From a virus: DNA of 31,626 nucleotides. Positions 18,260 to 26,952 of the stretch are shown here, one piece after another. The stretch spans positions 1-31,626 of the IMG/VR virus record IMGVR_UViG_3300025879_000063; one strand, given 5' to 3'. Within the stretch, counting starts at the first letter, position 1; the number at the start of each line of letters is the position of its first letter. The translations under genes and the position numbers were made by a program. The notes below the pieces were generated by a model. That model had not been told where the DNA came from. It saw only the letters and a program-made list of their open reading frames with translations, and made no database searches.

Positions 18260-19681
18260 TTATACTGAAATCTTTTTCAACAATACAAAGTTATTAGCTC
18301 CTTGTACACATAAACATCTTTCTGATAAGAAGTGAACGTTCATTGCGTCTTCGTCACTTGTGTAGTTTCCACCAACAGATCCAGTAATCCAAGATTTCAT
18401 TTTTCTGTCGTCAGCTTCTGAAGCTCTGTAACGTACATGTAAAAATGGTCTTGAAATGTTCTTACCTAATTGTTGATCATAAACTGTAGAAGTTCCTGCT
18501 GGCACAATAACACCTTCAATATCTCCTACTAATCCACGAGTAGTAGCGTCGTTTAAGTATTTCCAGTCAGTTTTATAGAAGTCGTAAGAACCTCTTCTGA
18601 ATCCAGAGAAACCTAAATTTAAAGCCATATCCTCAGAGTTGTCAAATACTCCATAAGAAGTACCTCCAGCACCATAAGAATTTTGAGCTGCTAACATGTT
18701 ATCAATACCTAAAGCAGAAGCTCTATCTAAGAACATCATGTTTTCTTCAATAGCTCCTTGCTTATCTAATTCTTGTAAGATTAAATCAAAGTCAGCTAAA
18801 CCATTAGTTCCACCAAAATCAGCGTCAGAATATACTAAACCTCTGTTTTCTAAAGCTGAAAATAACCCATCAGATCCAGTAATTTCAGATCCGCCACCTA
18901 AACCAGCAGCTGGAGTAATTGGAGCAGATGCTTTTTCTGCTTCGATCATAGTCATTTCTAATTGATCTTCAAAACGAATTCTTGCTTCGTGCTCAGATTT
19001 TAAATACCATAAGTATCCAGAAGTTCCCGCTTCAGTAGCTACTTCTACCCAACCAATTTGAGCAGTATCAGAACCGTTTACATTGTATTTATCTCTTAAG
19101 ATAATTGGTTTGTTACTAAATTGCTCAAAAGCAGCATCTATTGATGTACCTGCATTAGAAGTACCTTTAGCATATTCAGAACCATATACAAATACTTTAA
19201 CATTACCAGTTCCTGTAACTGTAATAGCACCTGCGTAACCAGCGATTGTTAATGTTGCAACACCCGCAGCAACAGATACAGCGCTAACATATGCTTTTTC
19301 AACAGTTAAACCAGTAGAATCAGCAATAACAATTGTAGCTCCAGGGCCAATAAGGTTTTTAGAAGCTCCAGATGCAGCTGGAATAGTGATAGAAGTTGGA
19401 GATACAACAGTTACGTCGTCATAAGCAATGTGTAATCTTCCTTGTTCAGACCATACAACTTGATCAGAAGCCATTGGCATTTCTGCTCCTACCATACGTA
19501 AAAATCCAGAGATTGTTCTGTTTCCATAACGCTCTACTTCTTTTTCGTATACTTCTGGTAAGAATTGTTGTGTAAAATCTAATTGAGATAATGATAAATA
19601 GTTGTCATTAAATAATGTTTGTGTAGGACGTGGAGTTAAATGAGCTAACGCTCCTGCACTTCCTGTAAATGAACCTGCCAT
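18260..19681 (-). CDS. Major capsid protein, 473 aa
   Basis: The N-terminal phrases YLSLSQLDFTQQFLPEVYEK, RYGNRTISGFLRMVGAEMPM and DQVVWSEQGRLHIAY are, to my recognition, the pattern of crAss-like and related marine phage capsid proteins with the HK97 fold. Residues about 91-168 are a low-charge, Thr/Val/Ala-rich beta stretch that reads as an inserted domain, perhaps surface-exposed. The C-terminal part contains FLHVRYRASEADDRKMKSW, followed by a short segment with two nearby Cys. The length, 473, fits. The gene follows the scaffold-like protein and is the usual partner of the portal upstream. Codon use appears plain, and an A-rich leader without a Shine-Dalgarno sequence precedes the ATG at 19681, as expected for strong Bacteroidota-type initiation. 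Confidence 0.85.
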   Translation of the reverse strand: MAGSFTGSAGALAHLTPRPTQTLFNDNYLSLSQLDFTQQFLPEVYEKEVERYGNRTISGFLRMVGAEMPMASDQVVWSEQGRLHIAYDDVTVVSPTSITIPAASGASKNLIGPGATIVIADSTGLTVEKAYVSAVSVAAGVATLTIAGYAGAITVTGTGNVKVFVYGSEYAKGTSNAGTSIDAAFEQFSNKPIILRDKYNVNGSDTAQIGWVEVATEAGTSGYLWYLKSEHEARIRFEDQLEMTMIEAEKASAPITPAAGLGGGSEITGSDGLFSALENRGLVYSDADFGGTNGLADFDLILQELDKQGAIEENMMFLDRASALGIDNMLAAQNSYGAGGTSYGVFDNSEDMALNLGFSGFRRGSYDFYKTDWKYLNDATTRGLVGDIEGVIVPAGTSTVYDQQLGKNISRPFLHVRYRASEADDRKMKSWITGSVGGNYTSDEDAMNVHFLSERCLCVQGANNFVLLKKISV

Positions 19682-19704
19682 AATTTTTTAATTTTTAATT
19701 TTTT

Positions 19705-20889
19705 TTATTTTCTAGTTTTAATTCCAAACTTAGAAGGAGCTCCGGGATTTATTGCTCTAATTTTAAAACCGCCTATTCTTTCTACACTTTCGTGAGTTCC
19801 TCTAGGAGACATATCAATGTTTTTTGCTTTAGCTACACTTTGTTTAATAGCATCTGCTTTACCTTGCTCATAAAAATGTTGTGCAATCTTATCCGCGTTC
19901 ATAGCTGTAAACAAAGACTTATGATAACCCGCTGCGTCACTAATTTCATTTTTTTCGTTCAAGAACTTCTTGACAAAATTATTAATATCGCTTTGAGTCT
20001 CTTTTACTTGATCTACATTATTTACTTTAAACCGAAATTGCTTTTCTCCAACGTTGAAATCAAAACCTTTGAAATCATTAGAAAAAAGTTTTTCTGTTTT
20101 GTTTTTAAATGTAGAAACTTGTTGTTCAGCTAATTTTGCTGCTTCCGCGTTTTCTTTTTTATAACGATTAAAAAATTCAATCGCTTTTTGTTGTTCTGGA
20201 TTTAGTCTAGATCCAGCTTTTATTTCTTCGTAATATTTAGTTTTTAAACTATCAAGATGCTGCTTAGCTTTTGATAACTCTTCTTTTTTAGCTAATTTTT
20301 TTCTTCTAATATCTAATTCGTCATCCATGTCCCCATCATAAGAAAAATTGTCTTCCATCAAGAAATCAATTTCTTCTTTATCTAAATGAGGTTTAGTTGT
20401 TTCGTAATATTCTCTTAATAACTGATCATCATTTAAAGAAGAGTAATCAGTATTTAACTTAACATAATCTTCAAGGCTTCCGCCTGTTTCATTAATAAAA
20501 TCTACAACTTTTTGAATATTTTCAGGAAGTTCTACTCCCGATTCTTTTTGTTCAGCTATAGCTTCTTGTATATCTTCTTGTAAATCAACTACTTGCTCTT
20601 GGACTTTTTCCTCTTGTATTTCTTCAATTACAGATTCTGGTTCTTCTTGGACAGAGCTTTGTACTTCTTCAACCAATTTTTCACCGTTACTACTGTCTTC
20701 AGATTGTTCGATGGTAGCATTGCTTACATCTGGTTTTTGCTCTGGAGCAGCATTTTCTGTTGGATTATTTAACTCGCTTAAATTTACCTTAATAATGCCG
20801 TCCTCATAAGACATAGCTTTATTTTCTTCTGTTTTTTGTTCTTGAGCAACTTCTTGTGTCGCTAAAGGTTCTTCATTGGTTCCTGCCAT
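19705..20889 (-). CDS. Acidic coiled-coil protein, probable capsid scaffold, 394 aa
   Basis: The first about 150 residues are extremely Glu/Gln-rich and disordered-looking. Residues about 180-290 are helical and charged, and there is a short basic C-terminus (APSKFGIKTRK). This composition, together with the position between portal and major capsid protein, is typical of scaffolding proteins. It resembles the uncharacterised protein at the same place in crAss-like genomes. No protease motif is seen, so I find no sign of a fused maturation protease. The role is inferred from composition and gene order. Confidence 0.65.
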   Translation of the reverse strand: MAGTNEEPLATQEVAQEQKTEENKAMSYEDGIIKVNLSELNNPTENAAPEQKPDVSNATIEQSEDSSNGEKLVEEVQSSVQEEPESVIEEIQEEKVQEQVVDLQEDIQEAIAEQKESGVELPENIQKVVDFINETGGSLEDYVKLNTDYSSLNDDQLLREYYETTKPHLDKEEIDFLMEDNFSYDGDMDDELDIRRKKLAKKEELSKAKQHLDSLKTKYYEEIKAGSRLNPEQQKAIEFFNRYKKENAEAAKLAEQQVSTFKNKTEKLFSNDFKGFDFNVGEKQFRFKVNNVDQVKETQSDINNFVKKFLNEKNEISDAAGYHKSLFTAMNADKIAQHFYEQGKADAIKQSVAKAKNIDMSPRGTHESVERIGGFKIRAINPGAPSKFGIKTRK

Positions 20890-20921
20890 GATAAAATATT
20901 ATATAATTATTACTATTATTA

Positions 20922-23348
20922 TTACTTAGGCTCAAAGGAACCTAAGTTGAAATTACCGCTAAGTATATCATTACCTGATGATTCAAAATTTTTAGGCGGC
21001 AAATTGTTTTGTCTTTGTTCTATTAATTCGCTTTGTTGAGTTGCTTGCAATTCAGTTCTTTTATCTTTACGATCTTCTTTTTCTTTTGTCTCAGATTTTT
21101 TACTTTGAACTTCTATGCCTTTTAATTTCATATTCATTTCAAACTCCATTTGCATTAACTCTTTTTTCAGAGAAGCCTCCTGCATTAATTTTTGTTGATC
21201 TATTTGAGCTTTTGCTTGTTCGAACATAATCTTTTGTTGCGTGATAGCTTCTTGTTTTTGCATTTCAGCCTGAGCGGCTACTTGTTGAGCTTGAGCGTTC
21301 GCTTCTGCTTGAGCTTGTATATTCTGTTGTTGTATTTGCTGATCTCTTATTTGTTTTTCGTTTCTTCTAAGTTTTAGTAATTGATTAGCTAATTTTATAT
21401 TTTTAATTTCTCTTAAATCTATAGCATCAGATAAATCTATTAAACCACTTTGTACAGCTGCTTGAATATTGTTTTCTAAAACCGCTCTTTGTTCTTCATC
21501 AGGCTGTAACTCAATAAATATACCAAAGTCATATAAGTACAAATCACTCATCTCCTCTAAGACGGCTACATTTTGATTCCCTATTTTATGTATAAAAGCT
21601 TCCCTTGTTGGTGAATATTCTAATATATCTGATATTCTAAGCGACAGACCTGCGCATAGGTCAGAAGTTAAAAATAAACTACCGTCTAATATGTGTCTAG
21701 TTGCTGTATTTGAATTTGCAGCAGCTAATTTTTGAACGCCAACTAAAGCTCTAGAATCAGGAGTACTACCGTCTCTTGCTTCGTTTAAACCTGTTACATC
21801 TCTTATCATTTGTAAATAATAGTTGTAGTTAGCAATTAAACTTTGTATTTTTCCACCTCCTGATCCTGTAGATATTTCTTGAATAGGAACTTTTCCTGGG
21901 TTCATATCTCCTTCTTGAGTAAAAGACCTACCTATAACAGAACCTGTTTGGAAAAACATATTTAAGGCTTCTTGCGGATTGTAATTTGTTCCATTACCTA
22001 AATCAACCTCAGCTAAACCATCAGCGTCTAAGTAAACTCCATCTGGAACCATCCTTGACATAACTTGTTGCAGTTTTAAATGGGTTAGTTGTATCATATC
22101 TGCAAAACCTGTTATTCTACTAACAAGAGATTCAATCCTTCCTTTGTACATTCTAGGGGCTACAATACTGTAGTTCATTTTTACTTTTGTATAATCGCTT
22201 TTAGGGCGTATCATATTTTTAGCAAGCTCCCATTTAAGCATTCTGCCTCCTAGTATCTTAACACCTTCATATAAAACTTCTAATGATTGGGACGCTTTTT
22301 CAATACCATACTCTTCATATAATTCTGGTGGTGGATTAAAATCATCATCTTTTGGTATTATCTTCGCTGCTCCTGTAGAAGTTTCTTTAACTTTATAAAC
22401 TTCATTTGTAAAAGTTTTATAGTTAAAATATAAAACCTGTACAGTATTTGAGTCAGTTTCATCGTAATTAGTAATTGATCTATCGTAAAAACCGTTACTT
22501 TGATAGGATTGAGAAGATATTTCTTGTAATTCATCATTTGTTAGCCAAGGAAATTCTTTTTTAAGCTCGTTTAAATGAACTCTTTTTATTTCTCCTACAT
22601 AGTAAATATCTTCAAAGTAAGGTGAGTCAGTGTAAGACCAAACTAAATCAACTGGGTCTACATATTCAATTTTAGCTCCTTCTGATTTATTAAAAGTATT
22701 TTTTACAGCAGCAATACCTATTGTAGTTAAATCGTAATTACACCTTCTTCTAATAAGATTATAATTATTACCTTCTAATAAAACATTTAAAGCTTGCTCT
22801 TCGGCTAACTCAACCTCTTGCTTATAGCTAAGTTGCATATGCAAATCTAACTCTTCTTTATTTTTAGGTAATGTCTCTGGGTCGTTTTCGAATAAGTTGA
22901 TACCAAACTCTTGAGCAGCAAATTCATTTAGCTCTCTTGTTTGCATATCTCTTATTAATGATTCCATATACTTTGTTCTTTTTTCAACCCCATAAGGATC
23001 TTGAGAATAAGCTTTTATGTCAAAAAGTCTTTCAGATATACCGTTTACAACGATATCTACAAACTTAGGTATTATAGGTACAGGTTTCCAATCTAAATTA
23101 AGATATGACAAATCACCGTTTATAGATAATTCATCTTTATATTTTTGTATACCCTGTTCTCCTCTAGCATATAATCTTAAGTTGTGAAATGTGTTTTGGT
23201 TACTTTTAAATCTACCATAACCGTTATCACTACTAAACCACTCGTTTTCAATAGCTCTACCTACAGATGTTCCGTAGTCCATTGACATTTTTTCTTTGTC
23301 ACTTGCTATTTGACTTGGAAAATAATTTGTTATAACAGATTTAGCCAT
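20922..23348 (-). CDS. Portal protein, 808 aa
   Basis: The phrase SYLNLDWKPVPIIPKFVDIV near residue 80 and the following VNGISERLFDIKAYS are patterns I know from crAss-like and related portals. The body includes YVDPVDLVWSYTDSPYFEDI and the later GLNEARDGSTPDSRALVG, in line with the portal wing and stem region. From about residue 660 to 785 the protein is a long Gln/Ala/Lys coiled coil, then a short tail; such tails form the barrel above the portal ring. The gene begins 4 bases after the terminase stop, consistent with coupled translation. Length is normal for the crAss-like type. Confidence 0.85.
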   Translation of the reverse strand: MAKSVITNYFPSQIASDKEKMSMDYGTSVGRAIENEWFSSDNGYGRFKSNQNTFHNLRLYARGEQGIQKYKDELSINGDLSYLNLDWKPVPIIPKFVDIVVNGISERLFDIKAYSQDPYGVEKRTKYMESLIRDMQTRELNEFAAQEFGINLFENDPETLPKNKEELDLHMQLSYKQEVELAEEQALNVLLEGNNYNLIRRRCNYDLTTIGIAAVKNTFNKSEGAKIEYVDPVDLVWSYTDSPYFEDIYYVGEIKRVHLNELKKEFPWLTNDELQEISSQSYQSNGFYDRSITNYDETDSNTVQVLYFNYKTFTNEVYKVKETSTGAAKIIPKDDDFNPPPELYEEYGIEKASQSLEVLYEGVKILGGRMLKWELAKNMIRPKSDYTKVKMNYSIVAPRMYKGRIESLVSRITGFADMIQLTHLKLQQVMSRMVPDGVYLDADGLAEVDLGNGTNYNPQEALNMFFQTGSVIGRSFTQEGDMNPGKVPIQEISTGSGGGKIQSLIANYNYYLQMIRDVTGLNEARDGSTPDSRALVGVQKLAAANSNTATRHILDGSLFLTSDLCAGLSLRISDILEYSPTREAFIHKIGNQNVAVLEEMSDLYLYDFGIFIELQPDEEQRAVLENNIQAAVQSGLIDLSDAIDLREIKNIKLANQLLKLRRNEKQIRDQQIQQQNIQAQAEANAQAQQVAAQAEMQKQEAITQQKIMFEQAKAQIDQQKLMQEASLKKELMQMEFEMNMKLKGIEVQSKKSETKEKEDRKDKRTELQATQQSELIEQRQNNLPPKNFESSGNDILSGNFNLGSFEPK

Positions 23349-23352
23349 ACTT

Positions 23353-25566
23353 TTAATTTTCTATTATTTTCGAAAACACACCAGAATTAGTATATTTTGA
23401 TATTTTTAAATTTATTTTATTTTTTTGCACGTTTGCTTTTGGATAATACTTGTGTCTATTGCAAGCCATTATAGCTAACCCAGAACTTATAGCAGCATCA
23501 AACTTGGTTCTGCTGTTAATATCAAAACCAGCCCAGTCATTTAAAGTTCTATTAAAATACATAGTACCATAAGTATTGTCTTCCAGTAACCCCACGTGTT
23601 TGTCTATGTAACTTTCAATAGCCGCAGCGTGAGCTTGTTTTATATCTTCACTTGAGTTAGGCATACCGCCTATTTCTTTTTCGGTAACCGATAATTTATT
23701 CCAAATACGATCAGGCCTATTCATTGAATACCCTCTATAACCTCTCCTTTTAAAATAATATAATAATCTAGGCTTATTATTTTCAGCTAATAAAGGCATT
23801 CCGTAGAAAACACAAGCCATTAAAACATCTTCAAAAAACATATCCGCTGTTTGAGGTCTAGCTATGTATTCTAAAAAAAATGTATTAGCAGGAGCATCTT
23901 CCATACTAAATTTAGTTAACCCGTGTAAAGCTCCTTTAGATCCTCCTCCACCTACTGTTCCTGATATATCGTAACTATCGCATCCAAAAGCACCCATATG
24001 TTCGTTGCCGGGGTATTTTATACCATTTTTTATTATTTGCCTATTTTGTAAAGCAGTATTAGGTACCCAAGATATTTTAAATCTACCATTAGGGTTTGGA
24101 GTAAAAACTACTTTAGAATCTTTAATACCATTAACCCATTGAAAGTTACCAGTTGTAATTACATTTGAATTACTAAGATCTTCATTGTAGTCTATTTGCT
24201 CATATATCTTAGCTAAATTAAATATACTATTTTTAGCTTCGTCTCTAAAAGCGTGCTCTTCTGTTCTTGGAAATTGTCTATAATATTCGTTTAAAGCGTC
24301 CTGGTCGCCTTTTAATCCGTCGGCTTCATTTTCCCAATGCTCTATAACTCCAACTTCTATAAGATCCCCTAATGGATCTAAAACCTCGCTTTTAGGTGTA
24401 TTAAATACAGGATGTCCGTATTCATCTATAAATCCTTCATAATTCCATTCCATTGGAATAAACAAAGAATATAAACCAGAAGCTGTTTGACCATTCCTGT
24501 TTCTTTTTGTAACATCAGAGTTTACATATAATTTTTTAAAATTCCCCCCTCCTTTATCTAAAGCGTTTGACGTAGAACCCATCATACACTTTCCAATAAT
24601 TCTAGAGCCTAATCTTAAACAAGTTTTTGTAACCCTCCAGTTGTTTAATATATTATCAGGTCTTTCCCATTTACCACTTTCATCATGAACCAATAATCTT
24701 AGTTTTTCACCATCATATGAGTTATCTCCTGTATTTTTCCAGTCAATAGTTGTATCTAAGCCTTCTAAAACTTCTAGTTTTTCTTTATTTTGTATAGATT
24801 TTCTAGTTAGTCTAGAAGCTGGTACTCTATAAGCCAATTCTGTTTTTGGTCTATCCATACCGTCTTGTATGGGTTTAAAGAAAAAAGGATAGTTAACTGA
24901 TATTGGCACTACCTTGTCAGTGAACATCTTTTTAGCGTCACTACCAGACTTAGACAGTATACCAAATCTAGCGTCTGAACTAATAGTTGCTTGATTAACA
25001 GTTTCACCTGAAGCCATAAAACTAAACCCAGAACGTCTGTTTTTTAAATAACACATTCCATAACATCTGTTATCTGCTTTACAAGCTTCCCAAAATATAA
25101 AAAACAATCTATTTGCTTCACGAAAATCAGGTCTACCTACATCTATCTTAGACCATTGAAGATACATATAATGAGTACCTGTTAAATATGTCGGCTTATT
25201 TTTGTTATAAAACCAATGACCTTCTTCTCTTCTTTTAAATTCTTCATCAATATACGGCTCCCATTTTTGTTGAAATTTTTCAGGAAGTTCTCTCCAATCG
25301 AAAATACTAGAAATAGCTTTAAGTTCTTTTGGATACTCTACTGGTTTCCATTTATTTATACCTTTGCTAATTTTAGCAGGCTCTTTCGGTAAAGCTATTT
25401 TTAAATTTTGTATACTGTAAATTTCACCAATTTGACCTGTCTTGCTAATTACAACTACGTCGTGCTCCTTATTATACCCATACTTCCATTTTTTACCTCT
25501 ATTTAACCTAGAGATTGTTGTATGTTTTATTGGTGTTATAATACTATATAATGATTGCTCGTACAT
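23353..25566 (-). CDS. Terminase large subunit (TerL), 737 aa
   Basis: An ATPase domain and a nuclease domain are visible. The Walker A-like segment is KNRRSGFS (175-182), which lacks the normal GKT. The Walker B is LRLLVHDE (289-296), with catalytic D295 and E296. In the RNase H-like nuclease half, candidate metal ligands are D530 or D533 in GCDSYD, E595 and D690. The protein packs DNA into the prohead, driven by ATP, and cuts the concatemer. It follows the putative small subunit with a TAATG stop/start overlap at 25566 and precedes the portal by 4 bases. The ATG at 25566 is the first in frame. Identification as TerL is firm; assignment of the exact nuclease residues is by pattern. Confidence 0.9.
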   Translation of the reverse strand: MYEQSLYSIITPIKHTTISRLNRGKKWKYGYNKEHDVVVISKTGQIGEIYSIQNLKIALPKEPAKISKGINKWKPVEYPKELKAISSIFDWRELPEKFQQKWEPYIDEEFKRREEGHWFYNKNKPTYLTGTHYMYLQWSKIDVGRPDFREANRLFFIFWEACKADNRCYGMCYLKNRRSGFSFMASGETVNQATISSDARFGILSKSGSDAKKMFTDKVVPISVNYPFFFKPIQDGMDRPKTELAYRVPASRLTRKSIQNKEKLEVLEGLDTTIDWKNTGDNSYDGEKLRLLVHDESGKWERPDNILNNWRVTKTCLRLGSRIIGKCMMGSTSNALDKGGGNFKKLYVNSDVTKRNRNGQTASGLYSLFIPMEWNYEGFIDEYGHPVFNTPKSEVLDPLGDLIEVGVIEHWENEADGLKGDQDALNEYYRQFPRTEEHAFRDEAKNSIFNLAKIYEQIDYNEDLSNSNVITTGNFQWVNGIKDSKVVFTPNPNGRFKISWVPNTALQNRQIIKNGIKYPGNEHMGAFGCDSYDISGTVGGGGSKGALHGLTKFSMEDAPANTFFLEYIARPQTADMFFEDVLMACVFYGMPLLAENNKPRLLYYFKRRGYRGYSMNRPDRIWNKLSVTEKEIGGMPNSSEDIKQAHAAAIESYIDKHVGLLEDNTYGTMYFNRTLNDWAGFDINSRTKFDAAISSGLAIMACNRHKYYPKANVQKNKINLKISKYTNSGVFSKIIEN

Positions 25567-25841
25567 TATCTAGATCTTTTTTCAGCAAAACCTTTAACTG
25601 TTTTTGTTACAACAGTATCTTTAGGTTTATCATCTAAAGCATTTTGCTCATCATTTATTCTATTTAATATTTCAAAAGCGTCAAATATTGCTAATTTTTT
25701 AGTTGCTGCTGCATTTTTTAATCTATCAGCAGATAAATCATCTTCAGAATCAACAATAGCTTCTTTAGCTACTTTTATTAATTCTTCTACAGCTTTATGT
25801 CCAGCTTGGATTATATTCTTTTTCGTTTCCTTGATATTCAT
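25566..25841 (-). CDS. Putative terminase small subunit, 91 aa
   Basis: A short, mostly helical and acidic protein (two or three helices, for example residues 5-30 and 38-66) with a basic end, KGFAEKRSR. It lies directly upstream of TerL, with its stop overlapping the TerL start, exactly where a small terminase would be. No sequence motif proves this; other small proteins can occupy the position. The start at 25841 makes its first 47 bases overlap the end of the preceding gene out of frame. There is no later Met in the frame, and an A-rich leader precedes this ATG, so I keep this start. Confidence 0.5.
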   Translation of the reverse strand: MNIKETKKNIIQAGHKAVEELIKVAKEAIVDSEDDLSADRLKNAAATKKLAIFDAFEILNRINDEQNALDDKPKDTVVTKTVKGFAEKRSR

Positions 25842-26388
25842 ATTTAATTGTAATTGATTTGGTAGGAACTCTGTACAACCTGTCTTTGTTTATAATAAAT
25901 TCATATTCTGCTCCAGGTTTAAAGCCAACTAAAGATCCGGTTTCTAAGAAATCTAATTCAGGATCTTTATATACTAAAATACCGATGCCTTCTTTTTCAA
26001 AATTGCTAGAAAAAATATTATTTTCAGCTAATGGTTTTATAAAGTTAAAACCTTTACAAGCTTTAAATGTATCATTATTTTTTCGGTATCCAAATACTTG
26101 ATCTAAGCTAACGAAATAAGTGTCTTCGTTGTAATAGCTTCTACTATTCTTTTCATTGCCTCTAATGTCTTTAAAACGTCTAAAAACATTATGATGAACT
26201 ATGATTTCATCTCCAACTTTTATTTCTGTATCTATTTCTAAAGGTACAGCTAAAACTTTTGCAATTCTATTAGAATAATTATGATTATGAAGTTCTGTGT
26301 TTAATATTAATTCAGAACCATTTATGGTTTTTTTATTTGTATATCTATTACCTAATGGTTTTACTATAAAATTATATAAAGCTTTCAT
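25795..26388 (-). CDS. Tandem GroES-like (co-chaperonin fold) protein, 197 aa
   Basis: Residues 1-101 read as a GroES fold: YNFIVKPLG (the IRPLxDRVIVK strand), a loop with NGSELILNT in the place of the mobile loop, NRIAKVLAVP (GEVLAVG), EIKVGDEIIVHH (VKVGDIVIF) and FVSLDQVFGY at the final strand. Residues about 110-190 repeat the plan: FNFIKPLAE, GIGILVYKD, LETGSLVGFKPGAEYEFII, LYRVPTKSITIKYEYQ. So one polypeptide seems to carry two GroES-like domains. I recall similar proteins in marine phages annotated as co-chaperonin-like or hypothetical. The gene overlaps the upstream one by one base (TAATG) and precedes the terminase genes, so it may act in assembly of the capsid or packaging machinery. 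The fold call is by pattern; the function is inferred. Confidence 0.6.
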   Translation of the reverse strand: MKALYNFIVKPLGNRYTNKKTINGSELILNTELHNHNYSNRIAKVLAVPLEIDTEIKVGDEIIVHHNVFRRFKDIRGNEKNSRSYYNEDTYFVSLDQVFGYRKNNDTFKACKGFNFIKPLAENNIFSSNFEKEGIGILVYKDPELDFLETGSLVGFKPGAEYEFIINKDRLYRVPTKSITIKYEYQGNEKEYNPSWT

Positions 26389-26606
26389 TAATATTGCAAA
26401 TCATATTCGACCGCGATTGCCATGTTTTTATTAAAATCTTTCCAAGGCAATACTTCATTGTTTTTTTCAATATATATTGAGTACTTAGTTTCTTCTTCAA
26501 TTATATTAATTATAGTGTGACCACCATACACTTCCTGACCAACAGAATAGTGCATAGCGTCACTCTTATAATCTTTACCGATACTAATCTTCCTTATTAG
26601 GCTCAT
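26388..26606 (-). CDS. Short conserved phage protein, 72 aa
   Basis: The protein MSLIRKISIGKDYKSDAMHY and onward is a small beta-rich module with the phrase GGHTIINIIEE and a C-terminal Trp. I recall the RKISIGKDYK and AMHYxVGQ pattern from marine phage genomes, but know no function. An upstream in-frame ATG at 26624 would add six residues and increase the overlap with the previous gene. I prefer 26606, because the remembered family members begin with MSLIRKISIG. Either way the gene overlaps the end of the coiled-coil gene out of frame, and its stop overlaps the start of the GroES-like gene. Confidence 0.6.
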   Translation of the reverse strand: MSLIRKISIGKDYKSDAMHYSVGQEVYGGHTIINIIEEETKYSIYIEKNNEVLPWKDFNKNMAIAVEYDLQY

Positions 26607-26823
26607 CTTCGGTAATTTCTCCATCTTTAAGATTCACAGACACTTTCCCGTAAGCTTCCTCTAGATCTTTTTGTAATTTTTGCAATTCGTTATTTTCATT
26701 AGCGAGTGCATGTAACAAGTCGTGTTTTTGAGCTTCAATTCCTCCAATTTGCATTTGCAAATTATTGATATTACCTACTACTCTTTGTAACGCTTCTAAC
26801 TCTACTGTTTTAATTTTACTCAT
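26584..26823 (-). CDS. Small coiled-coil protein, 79 aa
   Basis: Residues 5-58 form a regular heptad-like helix (VELEALQRVVGNINNLQMQI and so on), followed by GKVSVNLKDGEI and an acidic tail. I recall the ending LEEAYGKVSVNLKDGEI from small proteins of marine phages of unknown function. It is the first gene after the 129-base spacer, so a promoter or processing site may lie just upstream. Its last 23 bases overlap the next gene. Confidence 0.6.
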   Translation of the reverse strand: MSKIKTVELEALQRVVGNINNLQMQIGGIEAQKHDLLHALANENNELQKLQKDLEEAYGKVSVNLKDGEITEDEPNKED

Positions 26824-26889
26824 TTGATTTAATTTAATTGTTAATTTGTTATTTATTCAATGTTTAATCGACTATCTATATGTTTAGTA

Positions 26890-26896
26890 ATTACGT
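26890..26896 (-). promoter_or_regulatory. Recurrent spacer motif ACGTAAT upstream of the coiled-coil gene
   Basis: On the transcribed strand, the heptamer ACGTAAT lies 67 bases before the ATG at 26823 in the longest clear spacer of the window (26824-26952, 129 bases). The same heptamer occurs in the spacers before groEL and before the 197-residue internal protein. It may mark a phage promoter or a regulator site, but AT-rich sequence makes chance matches likely. No Bacteroidota -7 element (TAnnTTTG) was found nearby. Confidence 0.25.
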
Positions 26897-26930
26897 GTAT
26901 ATCTACAATTTTTAACTTTTAACTGTATTG

Positions 26931-26951
26931 TGGTATTTTATACCATTTTTT
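26931..26951 (+). terminator. Weak hairpin plus T-run, oriented against the genes
   Basis: Read on the plus strand, arms 26931-26936 and 26940-26945 pair over 6 bases around a 3-base loop and are followed by six T. This would stop antisense transcription at the end of the basic-protein gene. In the direction of the genes the hairpin falls just after the stop codon of that gene, but without a U-run behind it. The stem is short and AT-rich, so this is a tentative call. Confidence 0.3.
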
Positions 26952-26952
26952 A

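Noticed and set aside
25555-25857. Plus-strand frame of 100 codons opposite the putative small terminase
   Set aside because: Fully antisense to a gene in a packed minus-strand operon; hydrophobic shadow composition.
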